Part shown: piece by piece, positions 1 through 10,044 of the stretch
How the letters are laid out: each line of letters starts with the position of its first letter
Numbering within the stretch: the stretch's first letter is position 1
Source of the DNA: Mycolicibacterium sp. BiH015
Lineage (GTDB): Bacteria > Actinomycetota > Actinomycetes > Mycobacteriales > Mycobacteriaceae
Reading direction: 5' to 3'
Length of the DNA stretch: 64,000 bases
NCBI RefSeq assembly: GCF_027706845.1
Contig: NZ_JAQGCZ010000002.1
Location: 372,001-436,000, forward strand
Position numbers and translations under genes: made by a program
Notes under the pieces: generated by a model
The model's database searches: none
The model's input: only the letters and a program-made list of their open reading frames with translations
What the model was told of the DNA's origin: nothing

Positions 1-555
1 CGCCACCGGCGACGGGATCTCGGTGTCGACCTTGTCGGTGGAAACCTCGACCAGCGGCTCGTCGACCTCGACGCTGTCGCCGACCTTCTTCAGCCAGCGG
101 GTGACCGTGCCTTCGGTGACCGATTCACCCAGCTCCGGCATCTTGACCGACGTGCCCGACCCCGAGCCGCCCGACGACGTCGCCTTGGGCTCGGGCTTCT
201 CCTCTGGCTCGGACTCTTCCGGCTCCGGCTCGGACTCGTCCGCCTCGGGCTCCGGCTCGGACTCCTCAGCGGGCTCGGACTCCTCGCCGCCGTCACTGTC
301 CTCGCCGTCGTCCTCGCCGGCGTCGCCGATCACGGCGAGCTCGCCGCCCACCTCTACGGTGTCGTCCTCCTGGGCGATGATCTTCTTCAGTACACCCGCG
401 GCGGGCGACGGGATCTCGGTGTCGACCTTGTCGGTCGAGACCTCAAGAAGTGGCTCATCCTCTTCGACCGTGTCTCCCTCTTGCTTCAGCCAGCGGGTGA
501 CTGTCCCCTCGGTAACGCTCTCTCCGAGTGCGGGCATCTGGACGGAGATGGCCAT
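1..555 (-). CDS. dlaT: Dihydrolipoamide acyltransferase (E2), N-terminal part
   Basis: E2 of the 2-oxoacid dehydrogenase complexes; in mycobacteria DlaT (formerly SucB) serves pyruvate dehydrogenase and peroxynitrite reductase with AhpD/AhpC. Only the first 185 codons are in the window and the gene runs off its left end. Two lipoyl domains are visible: residues 1-75, with the lipoyl-lysine motif STDKVDTE (Lys43), and a second that starts [11 protein letters not shown] and reaches STDKVDTE again at the window edge. The linker is about 45 residues of Glu/Ser/Pro/Asp repeats, typical of a flexible swinging arm. The ATG at 553-555 has an AAGGGAG ribosome site about 10 nt upstream. The catalytic domain lies outside the window. 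It is divergent from the small gene at 717. Confidence 0.95.
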   Translation of the reverse strand, partial: MAISVQMPALGESVTEGTVTRWLKQEGDTVEEDEPLLEVSTDKVDTEIPSPAAGVLKKIIAQEDDTVEVGGELAVIGDAGEDDGEDSDGGEESEPAEESEPEPEADESEPEPEESEPEEKPEPKATSSGGSGSGTSVKMPELGESVTEGTVTRWLKKVGDSVEVDEPLVEVSTDKVDTEIPSPVA

Positions 556-716
556 AGTGTCGTGGCTCCCTTGCACGGTCTGTCGAGGTATCTGAGCTGT
601 CGCATCCCATCCTGTCACGTCCGCCGGGACCTTTCGCCGCGGACGGGTGTACTCCTTGCTCTGGCACTATCGAAGTAAGGAAGAGGCGAGGGGATGCCCG
701 GAAGGAGCAAGCCCAG

Positions 717-1070
717 GTGGGACTGTTCGACAGGCTCCGCGGTCGGAGCCGCAAAGGTGGATCGGCCACCCGCGACCCTCAGGCAGATCTTCGCTATCTG
801 CGCCAGTGGGTCGCCGAGCACCACGGTGTCGAGGCCTTCATCGAGCCCAAAACCGCGGTCACCGAACTCACTGTCGTGCTCGTCGCCGCCGACGGCGAGT
901 GGACGCGGCGCCGCACCGGTGGAGACGCCGGTGCCCGCCGGCTGTCCGAGCGCCTCCAGATCCCGGTGTACGACGTGCAGAAGGTCGGCTATCCGCAGCG
1001 GATGCGTGACTACGACGCGCGCCGGCGCATCGAGCGCAAGCGTGCCGCCCGCGAGGAACTCGACCGCTAG
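717..1070 (+). CDS. Conserved small basic protein, function unknown
   Basis: 117-residue soluble protein that I do not recognise as a named family. It starts with a basic segment (MGLFDRLRGRSRKGG), continues with a compact alpha/beta stretch (residues 20-95), and ends in a charged Arg/Lys/Glu helix. The GTG start at 717 has an AGGAG site 9 nt upstream; the in-frame-looking ATG at 694 belongs to another frame. It lies between dlaT (divergent) and the EphD-like gene, which follows after 21 nt but carries its own promoter-like hexamer. There are no membrane segments or cysteine motifs. No function is assigned. Confidence 0.75.
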   Translation: MGLFDRLRGRSRKGGSATRDPQADLRYLRQWVAEHHGVEAFIEPKTAVTELTVVLVAADGEWTRRRTGGDAGARRLSERLQIPVYDVQKVGYPQRMRDYDARRRIERKRAAREELDR

Positions 1071-1079
1071 CGGCTTGGG

Positions 1080-1085
1080 TACTGT
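1080..1085 (+). promoter_or_regulatory. -10 hexamer, leaderless start of EphD-like gene
   Basis: TACTGT followed by 6 nt and then the GTG at 1092, with no Shine-Dalgarno sequence. This spacing puts the transcription start on the G of the start codon, the leaderless arrangement common in mycobacteria. Predicted only. Confidence 0.45.
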
Positions 1086-1091
1086 CCGCCC

Positions 1092-2504
1092 GTGAGCACG
1101 CAGCAGTTCCTCCACGAAGGAAATCCGGACGGGCCGACCCTGCTTCTGGTGCACGCGCATCCCGACAGCCCGGACGTCTGGGATCCCGTCGTGGAACTGC
1201 TGTCCGATCGGTTCAGGATCGTCCGCGCCGAGGCGGACGAGTTCGCGGCCGGGCTGGCCCAGGCCGCCGGTGACACCACGGTGCACGTGCTGGCGCACGG
1301 CTCCGGTTCGGTCGCCGTCTGGCAGTACCTGACGGACTCCGGCGCATCCGGCCGGGTCGCGTCGTTCACCTCGGCCCCGGGGGCGCGTGCCGGGCGCCTT
1401 CGTCGGCTCGCCGACGGACTCGGGCGGCTCGCGAAGCGCGCGCCTGCGCCGGGCGGCGCTTCCGTCGACATCCCGGTTCAGGTGATCGTCGCTGCCGGGG
1501 ACCGCTCGCGGTTCCACGACGAGGTGGCATTCCGGGCGTCTCGGCTGTGGCGGCGCGACGTCAAAGCCGCCCTCACCACCCCTCACGTCCTCGCGCGGTC
1601 GGTCACGCAACTCGTCGACCATCTCGACGGCGCTCCCGCCGCTCGAGAACTTCTGCGCGCCGAGGTCGGTCGGCCGCGCGCTGCGTTCGGCGACACGCTC
1701 GTCGCCGTCACCGGCGCCGCCAGCGGCATCGGGCGCGAGACCGCGCTGGCCTTCGCACGCGAAGGGGCCGACATCGCGATCAGCGATGTCGACACCGCGG
1801 GGCTGGGGGAGACGGCACGGCTCGTCGCCGCCGAAGGCGCGCAGGCTTTCACCTACCGCGTCGATGTGGCCGATGCCGATGCTGTCGAGTCGTTCGCCGA
1901 CCAGCTGTGTGCCGAGCACGGGGTGCCCGACATCGTCGTCAACAACGCCGGTGTCGGCCACGCGGGGTTCTTCCTGGACACTCCCGCCGAGGAATACGAC
2001 CGGGTGCTCGACATCAACTTCGGCGGCGTCGTCAACGGATGCCGGTCGTTCGGAAAGCGGTTGCGCGACCGCGGCGTCGGCGGGCACATCGTCAACGTCG
2101 CGTCGATGGCCTCCTACACCCCCGTCAACGTGATGAACGCCTACTGCACGTCGAAGGCCGCCGTCTTCATGTTCTCCGATTGCCTTCGCGCAGAACTGGA
2201 TTCACACGGAATCGGTCTGACGACGATCTGCCCCGGCATCATCGGAACCAACATCGTCAACACGACCCGCTTCTCATTGCCCGACGAGCGCAGCTACGAC
2301 ACCGAGACGATCCGGCGCCGGGTGCGCCGCGGCTTCGCGGTACGGCGCGTGGGGCCGGACAAGGTCGCGAAGGCCATCGTGGCCGCAGTGAAGTCCAACA
2401 AGCCGGTTCGCCCGGTCACCACCGAGGCCTACCTCGTCTACGGCGCCGCCCACGCCGCCCCGCAGGCGATGCGCAGCGCCGCCCGCGGCGGCAACATCAT
2501 GTGA
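1092..2504 (+). CDS. ephD: EphD-like protein: degenerate alpha/beta-hydrolase fused to SDR
   Basis: 470 residues. Residues 1-195 resemble the alpha/beta-hydrolase core of EphD epoxide hydrolases (HAHPDSPDVW near the oxyanion position), but the nucleophile elbow reads AHGSGS where EphD has HDWGS, so the Asp is missing. The cap domain is reduced to about 40 residues. Residues 200-470 are a complete short-chain dehydrogenase: TGAASGIG (NAD(P) binding), NNAG, and the catalytic YCTSK. M. tuberculosis EphD (Rv2214c, recalled as about 592 aa) has both domains full length and acts in mycolic acid metabolism. Here hydrolase activity is doubtful and oxidoreductase activity likely. Its TGA directly abuts the pepB stop on the other strand. 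Confidence 0.85.
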   Translation: MSTQQFLHEGNPDGPTLLLVHAHPDSPDVWDPVVELLSDRFRIVRAEADEFAAGLAQAAGDTTVHVLAHGSGSVAVWQYLTDSGASGRVASFTSAPGARAGRLRRLADGLGRLAKRAPAPGGASVDIPVQVIVAAGDRSRFHDEVAFRASRLWRRDVKAALTTPHVLARSVTQLVDHLDGAPAARELLRAEVGRPRAAFGDTLVAVTGAASGIGRETALAFAREGADIAISDVDTAGLGETARLVAAEGAQAFTYRVDVADADAVESFADQLCAEHGVPDIVVNNAGVGHAGFFLDTPAEEYDRVLDINFGGVVNGCRSFGKRLRDRGVGGHIVNVASMASYTPVNVMNAYCTSKAAVFMFSDCLRAELDSHGIGLTTICPGIIGTNIVNTTRFSLPDERSYDTETIRRRVRRGFAVRRVGPDKVAKAIVAAVKSNKPVRPVTTEAYLVYGAAHAAPQAMRSAARGGNIM

Positions 2505-4025
2505 TCAGCCGCGTGCTGCGATATCTTCCAGGACCGCGAACATCGTGCGCGTCGGCACCCCGGTGCCGCCCTTGGGGGTGTAGCCCCAGGGCCCGCCCGA
2601 GTTGTATGCCGGTGCCGCAATGTCGATGTGAGCCCACTCGACACCGTCGGCGACGAACTCGCGCAGGTAGGTGCCCGCGACCAACATGCCCGCGAAGCGC
2701 GATCCGCTGACATTGGCCAGGTCGGCGACCGTCGACTTGAGGTCGTCCTTGAGTTCTTCGGGCAACGGCATCGCCCACGCGTTCTCGCCGACAGCCTGGG
2801 AGATCTCAGCGACCCGGTCGCGGAAATCGTCGCTACCCATCACGCCGGGCGTGCGTGCACCCAACGCCACCGTCTGCGCACCGGTCAGCGTCGAAGTCTC
2901 GATCAGATAGTCGGGCCCGTCCTCGCACGCCCGCACGATCGCGTCGGCCAGGATCAGCCGACCCTCGGCGTCGGTGTTGAGGACCTCGACGGTGGTGCCG
3001 CCGTACTGCGTCAGAACATCGCCGGGCCGCTGCGCCGTCGACGACGGCATGTTCTCGGCCATCGGTACGTAGGCGACCACGTCGATCGGCAACTTCAGCC
3101 GGGCAGCCAGCACGACTGTCGCGATCACGGCGGCCGCACCGCCCATGTCGGAGGTCATGTGATGCATGTTCGCGGCGGGCTTGATGGAGATGCCACCGGT
3201 GTCGAAGGTGATGCCCTTGCCCACCAGAGCGACCTTCTTCGCCTTGCGGCCGCCACCGCGGTGGGCCAGGCGCACCAGCCGCGGCGGGCGTGACGACCCC
3301 TTGCCCACCCCGATGATGCCGCCGTACCCGTCCTTGGCGAGCGCCTTCTCGTCGAGCACCTCGACGTCGAGTCCGGCGTCTTCACCCAAAGCCTTTGCGC
3401 GCTTGGCGAAGTCGGCGGGAAACAGGTGGCTCGGCGGAGTGTTGACGAAGTCGCGGGCGGTGGCGACCGCGGTTGCGATGGCCTCGGCGCGCGCAGCCGC
3501 ATCCTTGGTCGCGGCCTTCGTGTCCGGGGTGAGCGCGGTGATCTTGCGGACGCCGGCGTCTTTGGGTGCGGTCTTCTCGCTGCGGAACTCGGAGAATCGG
3601 TAGGCACCCAGCACCAGGCCCTCGATGGCCGCCTCCAGGTCGAGATGCGACAGCGTGGTGTAGACGTTCTCGACGCCCGACAGCGACCGCGCCGCGACGC
3701 CCGCCGCGCGGCGGATCGTCTCGGCCGACCACTCGTCGCGGGACTTGCCGAGCCCGACGGCGAGCACGCTGCCGACCGGGAGGCCCGGCACCACGATGCG
3801 CGTGAGCTGCTCGCTTCCACCCTTGGCGCCCAGCGCCTCAAGCGCGGCCTCGATCTCGCCCACCGCCTCGGCGGGAAGATAGCCCTGGGCGACGACGGTG
3901 GCGCGGTCACCGTCCGTCGACCCCGAAACCACGGGGACGATCAGAACCGACGAGTCGGCCCGCCGCTTGGGCAACGCGCTTGCGACCGTGACGGCGGGGG
4001 ACTGGTAATCGGGGGAGGTGCTCAC
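2505..4025 (-). CDS. pepB: Leucyl aminopeptidase, M17 family
   Basis: Cytosolic zinc/manganese aminopeptidase that removes N-terminal residues from peptides; 506 residues, normal for M17. The C-terminal catalytic domain carries [11 protein letters not shown] (metal and catalytic Lys, about residues 263-273), the MTSDMGG stretch (metal-binding Asp) and the signature NTDAEGRL (about 347-354), which supplies metal ligands and the catalytic Arg. The start is GTG (4023-4025), giving MSTSPDYQ. There is no Shine-Dalgarno sequence; a TAGGGT hexamer lies 8 nt upstream. It is divergent from gcvT with only 41 nt between the two start codons. Confidence 0.96.
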   Translation of the reverse strand: MSTSPDYQSPAVTVASALPKRRADSSVLIVPVVSGSTDGDRATVVAQGYLPAEAVGEIEAALEALGAKGGSEQLTRIVVPGLPVGSVLAVGLGKSRDEWSAETIRRAAGVAARSLSGVENVYTTLSHLDLEAAIEGLVLGAYRFSEFRSEKTAPKDAGVRKITALTPDTKAATKDAAARAEAIATAVATARDFVNTPPSHLFPADFAKRAKALGEDAGLDVEVLDEKALAKDGYGGIIGVGKGSSRPPRLVRLAHRGGGRKAKKVALVGKGITFDTGGISIKPAANMHHMTSDMGGAAAVIATVVLAARLKLPIDVVAYVPMAENMPSSTAQRPGDVLTQYGGTTVEVLNTDAEGRLILADAIVRACEDGPDYLIETSTLTGAQTVALGARTPGVMGSDDFRDRVAEISQAVGENAWAMPLPEELKDDLKSTVADLANVSGSRFAGMLVAGTYLREFVADGVEWAHIDIAAPAYNSGGPWGYTPKGGTGVPTRTMFAVLEDIAARG

Positions 4026-4033
4026 GAGGGTTC

Positions 4034-4039
4034 ACCCTA
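4034..4039 (-). promoter_or_regulatory. -10 hexamer of pepB
   Basis: TAGGGT on the minus strand, 8 nt before the GTG start of pepB. It mirrors an identical TAGGGT on the plus strand serving gcvT at the same distance. The transcript would be leaderless or have a leader of one or two nucleotides. Confidence 0.4.
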
Positions 4040-4052
4040 ACCACTCGGCCAC

Positions 4053-4058
4053 TAGGGT
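4053..4058 (+). promoter_or_regulatory. -10 hexamer of gcvT
   Basis: TAGGGT on the plus strand, 8 nt before the GTG at 4067, facing away from the identical minus-strand hexamer at 4034-4039. The -10 of each gene occupies the spacer or -35 zone of the other, so the two promoters probably compete for polymerase. Confidence 0.4.
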
Positions 4059-4066
4059 GGTTGGTC

Positions 4067-5164
4067 GTGAGTGACAACCTGTTGGCAGGCCCCCTGGAGA
4101 ACCGGCACCGCGAGCTCGGCGCGAGCTTCGCAGAGTTCGGCGGATGGCTGATGCCGGTGTCCTACGCCGGAACCGTCGCCGAGCACACCGCGACCCGAAC
4201 CACGGTCGGACTCTTCGACGTCAGCCACCTCGGCAAGGCACTCGTGAAGGGCCCGGGCGCCGCCGACTACGTCAACTCCGCCTTCACCAACGACCTGCGC
4301 CGGATCGGCCCGGGCAAGGCGCAGTACACGCTGTGCTGCACCGACTCGGGCGGTGTGATCGACGACCTCATCGCCTACTACCTCTCCGACGACGAGATCT
4401 TCCTCGTACCCAACGCCGCGAACACCGCGGCGGTCGTCGCCGCGCTACAGGAACGCGCGCCCGCCGGGTTGACCATCACCGACGAGCACCGCTCGCGCGC
4501 CGTGCTGGCCGTACAGGGGCCCCAGTCGGCCTTCGTGCTCGGCGCTCTCGGTCTGCCCACTGACATGGACTACATGGGGTTCGCCGACACGAAGTTCGGC
4601 GGCGTCGACGTCCGGGTGTGCCGGACCGGATACACCGGCGAACACGGATATGAGCTGTTGCCGCTGTGGGATCACGCCGCCGTCGTGTTCGACGAGCTGG
4701 TGGAAGCCGTGAAGTTCGCGGGTGGCGAGCTGGCCGGCCTCGGGGCGCGCGACACCCTGCGCACCGAGATGGGGTACCCGCTGCACGGACACGAGCTCTC
4801 CCTTGACATCTCGCCGCTGCAGGCCAGGACGGGATGGGCGGTCGGGTGGAAGAAAGACGCGTTCTGGGGCCGCGAGGCCCTGCTCGCCGAAAAAGAGGCG
4901 GGCCCGCGACGCACCCTGCGGGGTCTTAAAGCGGTCGGGCGCGGGGTGCTGCGCCCTGATCTCACCGTGCTCGACGGGGACACCCCGGTCGGCATCACGA
5001 CGTCCGGAACCTTCTCTCCCACACTGAAAGTCGGGATCGCACTGGCGCTGATCGACACTGCGGCCGACATCTCCGACGGCGCGCGAGTCGCCGTCGATGT
5101 CCGCGGTCGCCAGGTGGAGTGCGAAGTGGTCAAACCGCCGTTCGTCGACACCCGCACCCGGTAA
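4067..5164 (+). CDS. gcvT: Aminomethyltransferase, glycine cleavage T protein
   Basis: T protein of the glycine cleavage system: transfers the aminomethyl carbon from lipoyl H protein to tetrahydrofolate, releasing ammonia. 365 residues, normal for the family. The N-terminal fold has [12 protein letters not shown] and LFDVSHLGK, and the folate-binding region includes GYTGEHGYE and [15 protein letters not shown], both family hallmarks. The GTG at 4067 (VSDNLLAGP) is preferred to the TTG two codons earlier because it sits next to the -10 hexamer. It is divergent from pepB; ilvE follows in the same direction after 32 nt with its own promoter. Confidence 0.96.
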   Translation: MSDNLLAGPLENRHRELGASFAEFGGWLMPVSYAGTVAEHTATRTTVGLFDVSHLGKALVKGPGAADYVNSAFTNDLRRIGPGKAQYTLCCTDSGGVIDDLIAYYLSDDEIFLVPNAANTAAVVAALQERAPAGLTITDEHRSRAVLAVQGPQSAFVLGALGLPTDMDYMGFADTKFGGVDVRVCRTGYTGEHGYELLPLWDHAAVVFDELVEAVKFAGGELAGLGARDTLRTEMGYPLHGHELSLDISPLQARTGWAVGWKKDAFWGREALLAEKEAGPRRTLRGLKAVGRGVLRPDLTVLDGDTPVGITTSGTFSPTLKVGIALALIDTAADISDGARVAVDVRGRQVECEVVKPPFVDTRTR

Positions 5165-5183
5165 ATCGCTGGGCAGCCGGTTA

Positions 5184-5189
5184 TACAAT
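5184..5189 (+). promoter_or_regulatory. -10 hexamer, leaderless ilvE
   Basis: TACAAT followed by 7 nt and then the ATG of ilvE at 5197; no ribosome site lies between. This is one of the clearest leaderless promoter signals in the window. Confidence 0.55.
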
Positions 5190-5196
5190 CTGCTGC

Positions 5197-6312
5197 ATGA
5201 CTGATCACCTCGAGTTCACCGTTGATCGCAATGCGAATCCGGCGGGCGACGAGGTACGGGCCGAGATTCTGGCCAACCCGGGTTTCGGCAAGTTTCACAC
5301 CGACCACATGGTGTCGATCGACTACACCGTTGCCAACGGTTGGCACAACGCCCGGGTGATCCCGTACGGACCCATCGAGCTGGACCCCTCGGCGATCGTC
5401 CTGCATTACGCGCAGGAGATCTTCGAGGGGTTGAAGGCCTACCGGTGGGCCGACGGGTCCATCGTGTCGTTCCGCCCGGAGGCCAACGCCGCCCGGCTGC
5501 GCAACTCGGCGCGGCGCCTTGCCATCCCGGAGCTGCCCGACGAGCTGTTCATCGAATCGCTGCGGCAGCTGATCGCCGTCGACGGGCAGTGGGTGCCGCC
5601 CGCAGGCGGCGAGGAGTCGCTGTACCTGCGGCCGTTCACCTTCGCCACCGAGCCCGGCCTCGGTGTCCGTCCGGCCGACGAATACCGCTACATGGTGATC
5701 GGGTCCCCCGCGGGCGCGTATTTCCCGCGCGGTATCAAGCCGGTGAGCGTGTGGCTTTCCCATGAGTATGTGCGCGCCTCACCCGGCGGCACCGGAGCCG
5801 CGAAGTTCGGCGGGAACTACGCCGCATCACTGCTCGCCCAGGCCGAGGCGGCCTCGCACGGCTGCGACCAGGTCGTCTGGCTGGACGCGATCGAACGTCG
5901 GTACGTCGAAGAGATGGGCGGGATGAACCTGTTCTTCGTCTTCGGCAGCGGCGGCACCGCGCGCCTGGTGACACCGGAGCTGTCGGGCTCGCTGCTGCCC
6001 GGCATCACGCGAGATTCATTGCTGCAGTTGGCAACTGACGCAGGATTTGCGGTCGAAGAGCGCAAGATCGACGTCGACGAGTGGCAGAAGAAGGCCGCCG
6101 CCGGTGAGATCACCGAGGTGTTCGCCTGCGGGACCGCCGCCGTCATCACCCCGGTCTCGCACGTCAAATACGGCTCCAGTGAAGGGGCAGGCGAGTTCAC
6201 CATCGCCGACGGCGAACCCGGCGAGATCACCATGGCGCTGCGCGACACCCTCACCGGTATCCAGCGGGGCACCTTCGCCGACACCCACGGCTGGATGGCG
6301 CGACTGTCCTAG
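5197..6312 (+). CDS. ilvE: Branched-chain amino acid aminotransferase
   Basis: PLP enzyme, fold type IV, for the last step of Leu, Ile and Val synthesis, using glutamate as amino donor. 371 residues. The PLP lysine is in [12 protein letters not shown] (Lys203), and [11 protein letters not shown] and [12 protein letters not shown] form the phosphate-binding and gating parts. The ATG at 5197 was chosen over an upstream in-frame extension (from 5119) because that part overlaps gcvT and the TACAAT hexamer sits 7 nt before the ATG. The stop codon is interlocked with that of cobS (shared CTAG). Confidence 0.97.
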   Translation: MTDHLEFTVDRNANPAGDEVRAEILANPGFGKFHTDHMVSIDYTVANGWHNARVIPYGPIELDPSAIVLHYAQEIFEGLKAYRWADGSIVSFRPEANAARLRNSARRLAIPELPDELFIESLRQLIAVDGQWVPPAGGEESLYLRPFTFATEPGLGVRPADEYRYMVIGSPAGAYFPRGIKPVSVWLSHEYVRASPGGTGAAKFGGNYAASLLAQAEAASHGCDQVVWLDAIERRYVEEMGGMNLFFVFGSGGTARLVTPELSGSLLPGITRDSLLQLATDAGFAVEERKIDVDEWQKKAAAGEITEVFACGTAAVITPVSHVKYGSSEGAGEFTIADGEPGEITMALRDTLTGIQRGTFADTHGWMARLS

Positions 6313-7049
6313 CCGATCGCCAGGCCCAGCGCGGCGACCGTCGTCGTCACCTCGACAGCGGCGCCGAGCACGTCGCCGGTGATGCCGCCGAACCTGCGCA
6401 CACAATGCGCGACCAGCGCAGCGCTGCACGCGACCGCGATCAACACCACGAGCGGCCCCTGCCAGAGCCGCTCGGTGGCCCCCGCCGCCGCCGCGGCGAG
6501 CGCTGCGACCCAGGCGACGACCACCCACCCCGGCTGGGTTCCTGCGACGAATCCGCCCAGCGTGCTGCCTGCCGCCGCGGGAACCCCGCGCCGGCAGGCG
6601 GCGACGACGGCCACCCGGCCCGCGACCACCGCGACGAACACGCCCTGCCACCCTGATTCGGCGAACGCCAGGGCCTGAATGAGCACCGTCACCGCGACGG
6701 CGGCCACCCCGAACGGTCCCGCCCTGCCGTCGCGCATCACGGCCAGCGCACGCTCGGGCGGGCCGTAACAACCCAGCGCATCGGTGGTGTCGGACAAGCC
6801 GTCGATGTGCAGTCCGCGGGTGAGCAGGAGCAGCAGCGCCACCGTCACCGCGCCGGCCAGAGCGCCGCCGCCGAAGGCCAGCCAGCCGGCCCACCACGTC
6901 GCGGCGGCCAGCGCACCGAGTGCCGCGCCGGCGACCGGCAGCGCGGTCAGCACACCGCGGCCCACGTCGGCTGTGATCCGTGACGGCATCGGCAGGACCG
7001 TCGAGAACGCGAAAGCGCCTGCCAGGGAAGAGATCACGACACGGATCAT
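6309..7049 (-). CDS. cobS: Adenosylcobinamide-GDP ribazoletransferase
   Basis: Integral membrane cobalamin synthase: joins adenosylcobinamide-GDP and alpha-ribazole to form adenosylcobalamin. 246 residues, five or more hydrophobic segments, and the family signature [14 protein letters not shown] (about residues 80-93), where the acidic residues bind metal. It is the last gene of a minus-strand operon DUF3043-cobT-cobS, separated from cobT by 3 nt. Starts at ATG (7047-7049). The 3' end shares 4 nt with ilvE. Confidence 0.95.
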   Translation of the reverse strand: MIRVVISSLAGAFAFSTVLPMPSRITADVGRGVLTALPVAGAALGALAAATWWAGWLAFGGGALAGAVTVALLLLLTRGLHIDGLSDTTDALGCYGPPERALAVMRDGRAGPFGVAAVAVTVLIQALAFAESGWQGVFVAVVAGRVAVVAACRRGVPAAAGSTLGGFVAGTQPGWVVVAWVAALAAAAAGATERLWQGPLVVLIAVACSAALVAHCVRRFGGITGDVLGAAVEVTTTVAALGLAIG

Positions 7050-7052
7050 CGT

Positions 7053-8108
7053 CTAGCCCTTGCCGATCCCGGCTTCCTCGAACGTGGCCATCGAGGCCAG
7101 GGTGGCCACTGCGGCGCGCAGGACGGGCAGTGCGACCAATGCGCCCGACCCCTCGCCGAGCCGCATGTCGAGCTCCACGATCGGGTCCAGATCCAAGTGG
7201 CGCAGCGCGAGCGTGTGCGCGGGTTCGGTGGAGCGGTGACCTGCGCGCCACCACAGCCGGGCGCCCGGCGCCAGCTTGTCGGCCGCCAGCGCCGCCGCCG
7301 TCACCACCACGCCGTCCAGCAGCACCGGGGTCCGCCGCACCGCGGCCTGCGCGAGAAAGCCGGTCATCGCCGCCAGGTCGGCACCGCCGCAAATGCGAAG
7401 CAGCGCAATGGGATCCGCGGTGATCCTGCGCGCCCGATAGAGAGCGTCCCGGACGGCCGCGGTCTTGCGGGACCAGCCGCCGTCGTCGATTCCCGTTCCG
7501 CGACCGACCACCGCGACGGGTTCGGAATCGGTCAGCGCGGCGATCAACGTCGTCGCGGGAGTCGTGTTCCCGATGCCCATGTCGCCGGCGATCAGCAGAT
7601 CGGCTCCCGAATCGACCTCCTCGTCGGCGATCGCCCGGCCCGCGTCGATCGCGGCCACCACCTCGTCGGGAGTCAGCGCATCCTCGACGGCGATGTTGCC
7701 GCTGGCGCGCCGGATCTTGTACCCGCCGATGGCTGCAGACAGCGGCTCCTCGCAGTCGACGGCGATATCGGCGACGCGGACACTGGCGCCCGCCACCTCG
7801 GCGAGTACGTTCACCGCCGCTCCGCCGGACGCGAAGTTGGCGACCATCGCCGCGGTCACCTCCGCGGGATACGCGGACACCCCGGCGGAGGTCACGCCGT
7901 GATCGCCGGCGAACACCACCACCCTGGCGCGCTCGAACTGCTTGGGCGGGCAACTGCCCTGGCATGCCGACACCCAGATCGAAAGATCTTCGAGGCGGCC
8001 GAGCGCACCCGCCGGTTTCGTCAGAACCGTCTGCCGGTCCCGCGCCGCCGCTGCGGCCTCGGTATCGGGCGCGGGAATATCAGGAAAGTAGGCCACCTGC
8101 GGCGTCAC
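7053..8108 (-). CDS. cobT: Nicotinate-nucleotide-dimethylbenzimidazole phosphoribosyltransferase
   Basis: Makes alpha-ribazole 5'-phosphate from nicotinate mononucleotide and dimethylbenzimidazole, feeding CobS. 351 residues. Visible family motifs: [12 protein letters not shown] near the N terminus, [25 protein letters not shown] (phosphate binding), and [11 protein letters not shown] near the C terminus with the catalytic Glu at about residue 317. The GTG start (8106-8108) overlaps the stop of the upstream DUF3043 gene by 4 nt, so translation is probably coupled. Confidence 0.96.
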   Translation of the reverse strand: MTPQVAYFPDIPAPDTEAAAAARDRQTVLTKPAGALGRLEDLSIWVSACQGSCPPKQFERARVVVFAGDHGVTSAGVSAYPAEVTAAMVANFASGGAAVNVLAEVAGASVRVADIAVDCEEPLSAAIGGYKIRRASGNIAVEDALTPDEVVAAIDAGRAIADEEVDSGADLLIAGDMGIGNTTPATTLIAALTDSEPVAVVGRGTGIDDGGWSRKTAAVRDALYRARRITADPIALLRICGGADLAAMTGFLAQAAVRRTPVLLDGVVVTAAALAADKLAPGARLWWRAGHRSTEPAHTLALRHLDLDPIVELDMRLGEGSGALVALPVLRAAVATLASMATFEEAGIGKG

Positions 8109-8791
8109 GCAACGCGGGTGCCGCGCTCGACCTGCGGCCGGGGCGCGCGCATCCGCCGCAGCTGCGAGGCGCGGCTGGCGGCGTAGAAGCCTAGCTTCCA
8201 GCCGGATTCGGTGTTGTCGGGGAACTTCGCATCCGCCATCTTGTTCACCTTGCGGCCGAGAACGAATCCGTCGATGACCATGATCAGCACCAGCACCAGC
8301 ATCGCGGGGGATACCAGCGCCTGCACCTGCACCGACGGGACCGCCAGCATGATGAAGATCATTCCCAGCGCGGCGGGCATGAACAGGCCGAGCAGGTTGC
8401 GTCGCGAATCGACGACGTCGCGCACATAACGCCGCACCGGGCCCTTGTCGCGCGGCAGCAGATAGGCGTCCTCGCCGGCCATCATCCGTTCGCGCCGCTG
8501 ATTCATCTCGGAGCGACGTTCGGCGCGCTCGACCTTACGCTCCTCGCGAGACAGCTTCGGGCCGCGCAATTCCTTGCGACGCTTCCTGGCCTCGGCGCTG
8601 GTCATCGGGGCCGGCGCGACCGGACCGCGTCTGCGGGTCGCCTCGCTGCGCTTCGGGGTCGGTTTGCCCTTCGGGGCGGTCGTGACGCGTTCGATCGGTG
8701 GCGCCTCCGCAGCGCCGCCGGTGTCCTTTCCGGAGGGAACCGAATCCCCGGGATCTCCAGCGTCATCGTTCTTGCGGCCCAGCAGCTTCAC
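8105..8791 (-). CDS. DUF3043 membrane protein
   Basis: 228-residue protein (Rv2206-like) with a long, highly charged Lys/Arg-rich cytoplasmic N-terminal half (residues 1-130) and two closely spaced transmembrane helices around 145-195, ending in a short basic tail. This matches actinobacterial DUF3043 proteins of unknown function. The GTG start at 8791 (VKLLGRKND) follows a TAACCT hexamer by 7 nt; upstream in-frame codons would overlap glycerate kinase. It is the first gene of the cobT-cobS operon, but nothing in the sequence ties it to cobalamin. Confidence 0.85.
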   Translation of the reverse strand: MKLLGRKNDDAGDPGDSVPSGKDTGGAAEAPPIERVTTAPKGKPTPKRSEATRRRGPVAPAPMTSAEARKRRKELRGPKLSREERKVERAERRSEMNQRRERMMAGEDAYLLPRDKGPVRRYVRDVVDSRRNLLGLFMPAALGMIFIMLAVPSVQVQALVSPAMLVLVLIMVIDGFVLGRKVNKMADAKFPDNTESGWKLGFYAASRASQLRRMRAPRPQVERGTRVA

Positions 8792-8798
8792 GGCTCCC

Positions 8799-8804
8799 AG
8801 GTTA
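8799..8804 (-). promoter_or_regulatory. -10 hexamer of DUF3043-cobT-cobS operon
   Basis: TAACCT on the minus strand, 7 nt before the GTG at 8791. A GGGAG lies inside that 7-nt gap, too close to act as a normal ribosome site, so a leaderless transcript is the simpler reading. Confidence 0.4.
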
Positions 8805-8840
8805 CTTCTCCACGCACGGCGGACCCAATCAGTCCCGGGA

Positions 8841-8846
8841 TAGTCT
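8841..8846 (+). promoter_or_regulatory. -10 hexamer of glycerate kinase
   Basis: TAGTCT followed by 6 nt and then the GTG at 8853. The spacing favours that GTG over the GTG one codon earlier (8850). It is divergent from the DUF3043 promoter 37 nt away. Confidence 0.4.
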
Positions 8847-8852
8847 GCCGTG

Positions 8853-9932
8853 GTGACAGGCGCCGAAACCCCCGCCAGAAGCGTGCTGATCGCCCCGGAC
8901 TGTTTCGGCGACAGCCTGACCGCCGTGCAGGCTGCCCAGTCCATCGCCGACGGGTGGCGGACCTCGCGGCCCGGCGACACGCTGACGCTCGCGCCGCAGT
9001 CCGACGGCGGGCCAGGGTTCGTCGAGGTGCTGGCGAGCCGTCTGGGCGAGACCCGCACGCTCACGGTCAGCGGTCCGCTGGACGTCGACGTGGAGGCGCA
9101 GTGGGTACTGGACCCCGGTCCGCCGGTGACCGCCTACATCGAGTGTGCGCAGGCGTGCGGCCTGGCGCTGCTGGGCGGCCCGCCCACCGTGCGCACGGCG
9201 CTCGACGCGCACAGCAGGGGTGTGGGTCAGCTCATCGCGGCTGCGCGCGCCGCAGGGGCCGGGCGCATCGTCGTCGGCTTGGGCGGCAGCGGAAGTACCG
9301 ATGGCGGCCGCGGCATGGTCGAGGCGCTCGGTGGGCTCACCGCCGCGCGTGAACTCCTCGCCGGCGTCGAACTCATCGCCGCCAGCGACGTCGAACATCC
9401 GCTGCTCGGCCCGATGGGCGCGGCAGCGGTGTTCGGGCCGCAGAAGGGCGCCGACCCCGAGACTGTCGCCGTGCTCGAAGAGCGGCTCACGGCGTGGGCC
9501 GAGGATCTCGATGCCGCAGCAGGCCGGCGGGTGCGCGACGATCCCGGCGCGGGCGCGGCCGGCGGCATCGGCGCGGCCCTGCTGGCGCTCGGCGGACGCC
9601 GCGAGTCGGGTGCGGCGATCATCGCCGAACACACGGGCCTGAGCTCCGACGTCGCCGCCGCCGACCTCGTCATCACCGGGGAGGGCCGGTTCGACGACCA
9701 GTCGCTGCACGGAAAGGTCGTCAGCGCGCTGGCCGCGGGGGCGCGGTCACACCGCATTCCGGTCCTGGTGTTGGCCGGGCAGGTCACACTGGCCGAACCC
9801 GCCCTGCAGGAAGCGGGGATCGACACGGCCTACTCCCTGACCGACCACGCGGGATCGGTGCAGAAGGCGATCGAGGACGCGGCAAACCAGCTCACCGGAC
9901 TTGCCGCCGAGGTCGCCGCGCGATGGCAGTAG
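8853..9932 (+). CDS. glxK: Glycerate kinase
   Basis: Phosphorylates D-glycerate, normally to 2-phosphoglycerate in the GlxK/GarK family. 359 residues. Family motifs: [11 protein letters not shown] at the N terminus, [14 protein letters not shown] (about residues 147-160), [15 protein letters not shown], and [15 protein letters not shown] near the C terminus. The last two loops line the active site. The start was set by the -10 hexamer at 8841. It lies between the cobalamin operon (divergent) and the Fe-S carrier gene downstream; no glyoxylate genes are adjacent, so the physiological route is not evident. Confidence 0.93.
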   Translation: MTGAETPARSVLIAPDCFGDSLTAVQAAQSIADGWRTSRPGDTLTLAPQSDGGPGFVEVLASRLGETRTLTVSGPLDVDVEAQWVLDPGPPVTAYIECAQACGLALLGGPPTVRTALDAHSRGVGQLIAAARAAGAGRIVVGLGGSGSTDGGRGMVEALGGLTAARELLAGVELIAASDVEHPLLGPMGAAAVFGPQKGADPETVAVLEERLTAWAEDLDAAAGRRVRDDPGAGAAGGIGAALLALGGRRESGAAIIAEHTGLSSDVAAADLVITGEGRFDDQSLHGKVVSALAAGARSHRIPVLVLAGQVTLAEPALQEAGIDTAYSLTDHAGSVQKAIEDAANQLTGLAAEVAARWQ

Positions 9933-10044
9933 CTCGCCGTCGATGGGGAATACGGCCGAAACCAGGTACCGTTGAGGAGGTGGAGCCACCCTCGAACGGC
10001 AGGGGAGACCGGCTCCGCCCACGTACATCCACACGGGAGATTCC

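Noticed and set aside
615..2087. 490-codon minus-strand open frame
   Set aside because: Antisense to the small gene and the EphD-like gene; Arg/Pro/Gly/Asp-rich composition typical of GC-rich shadow frames, with no recognisable domain.
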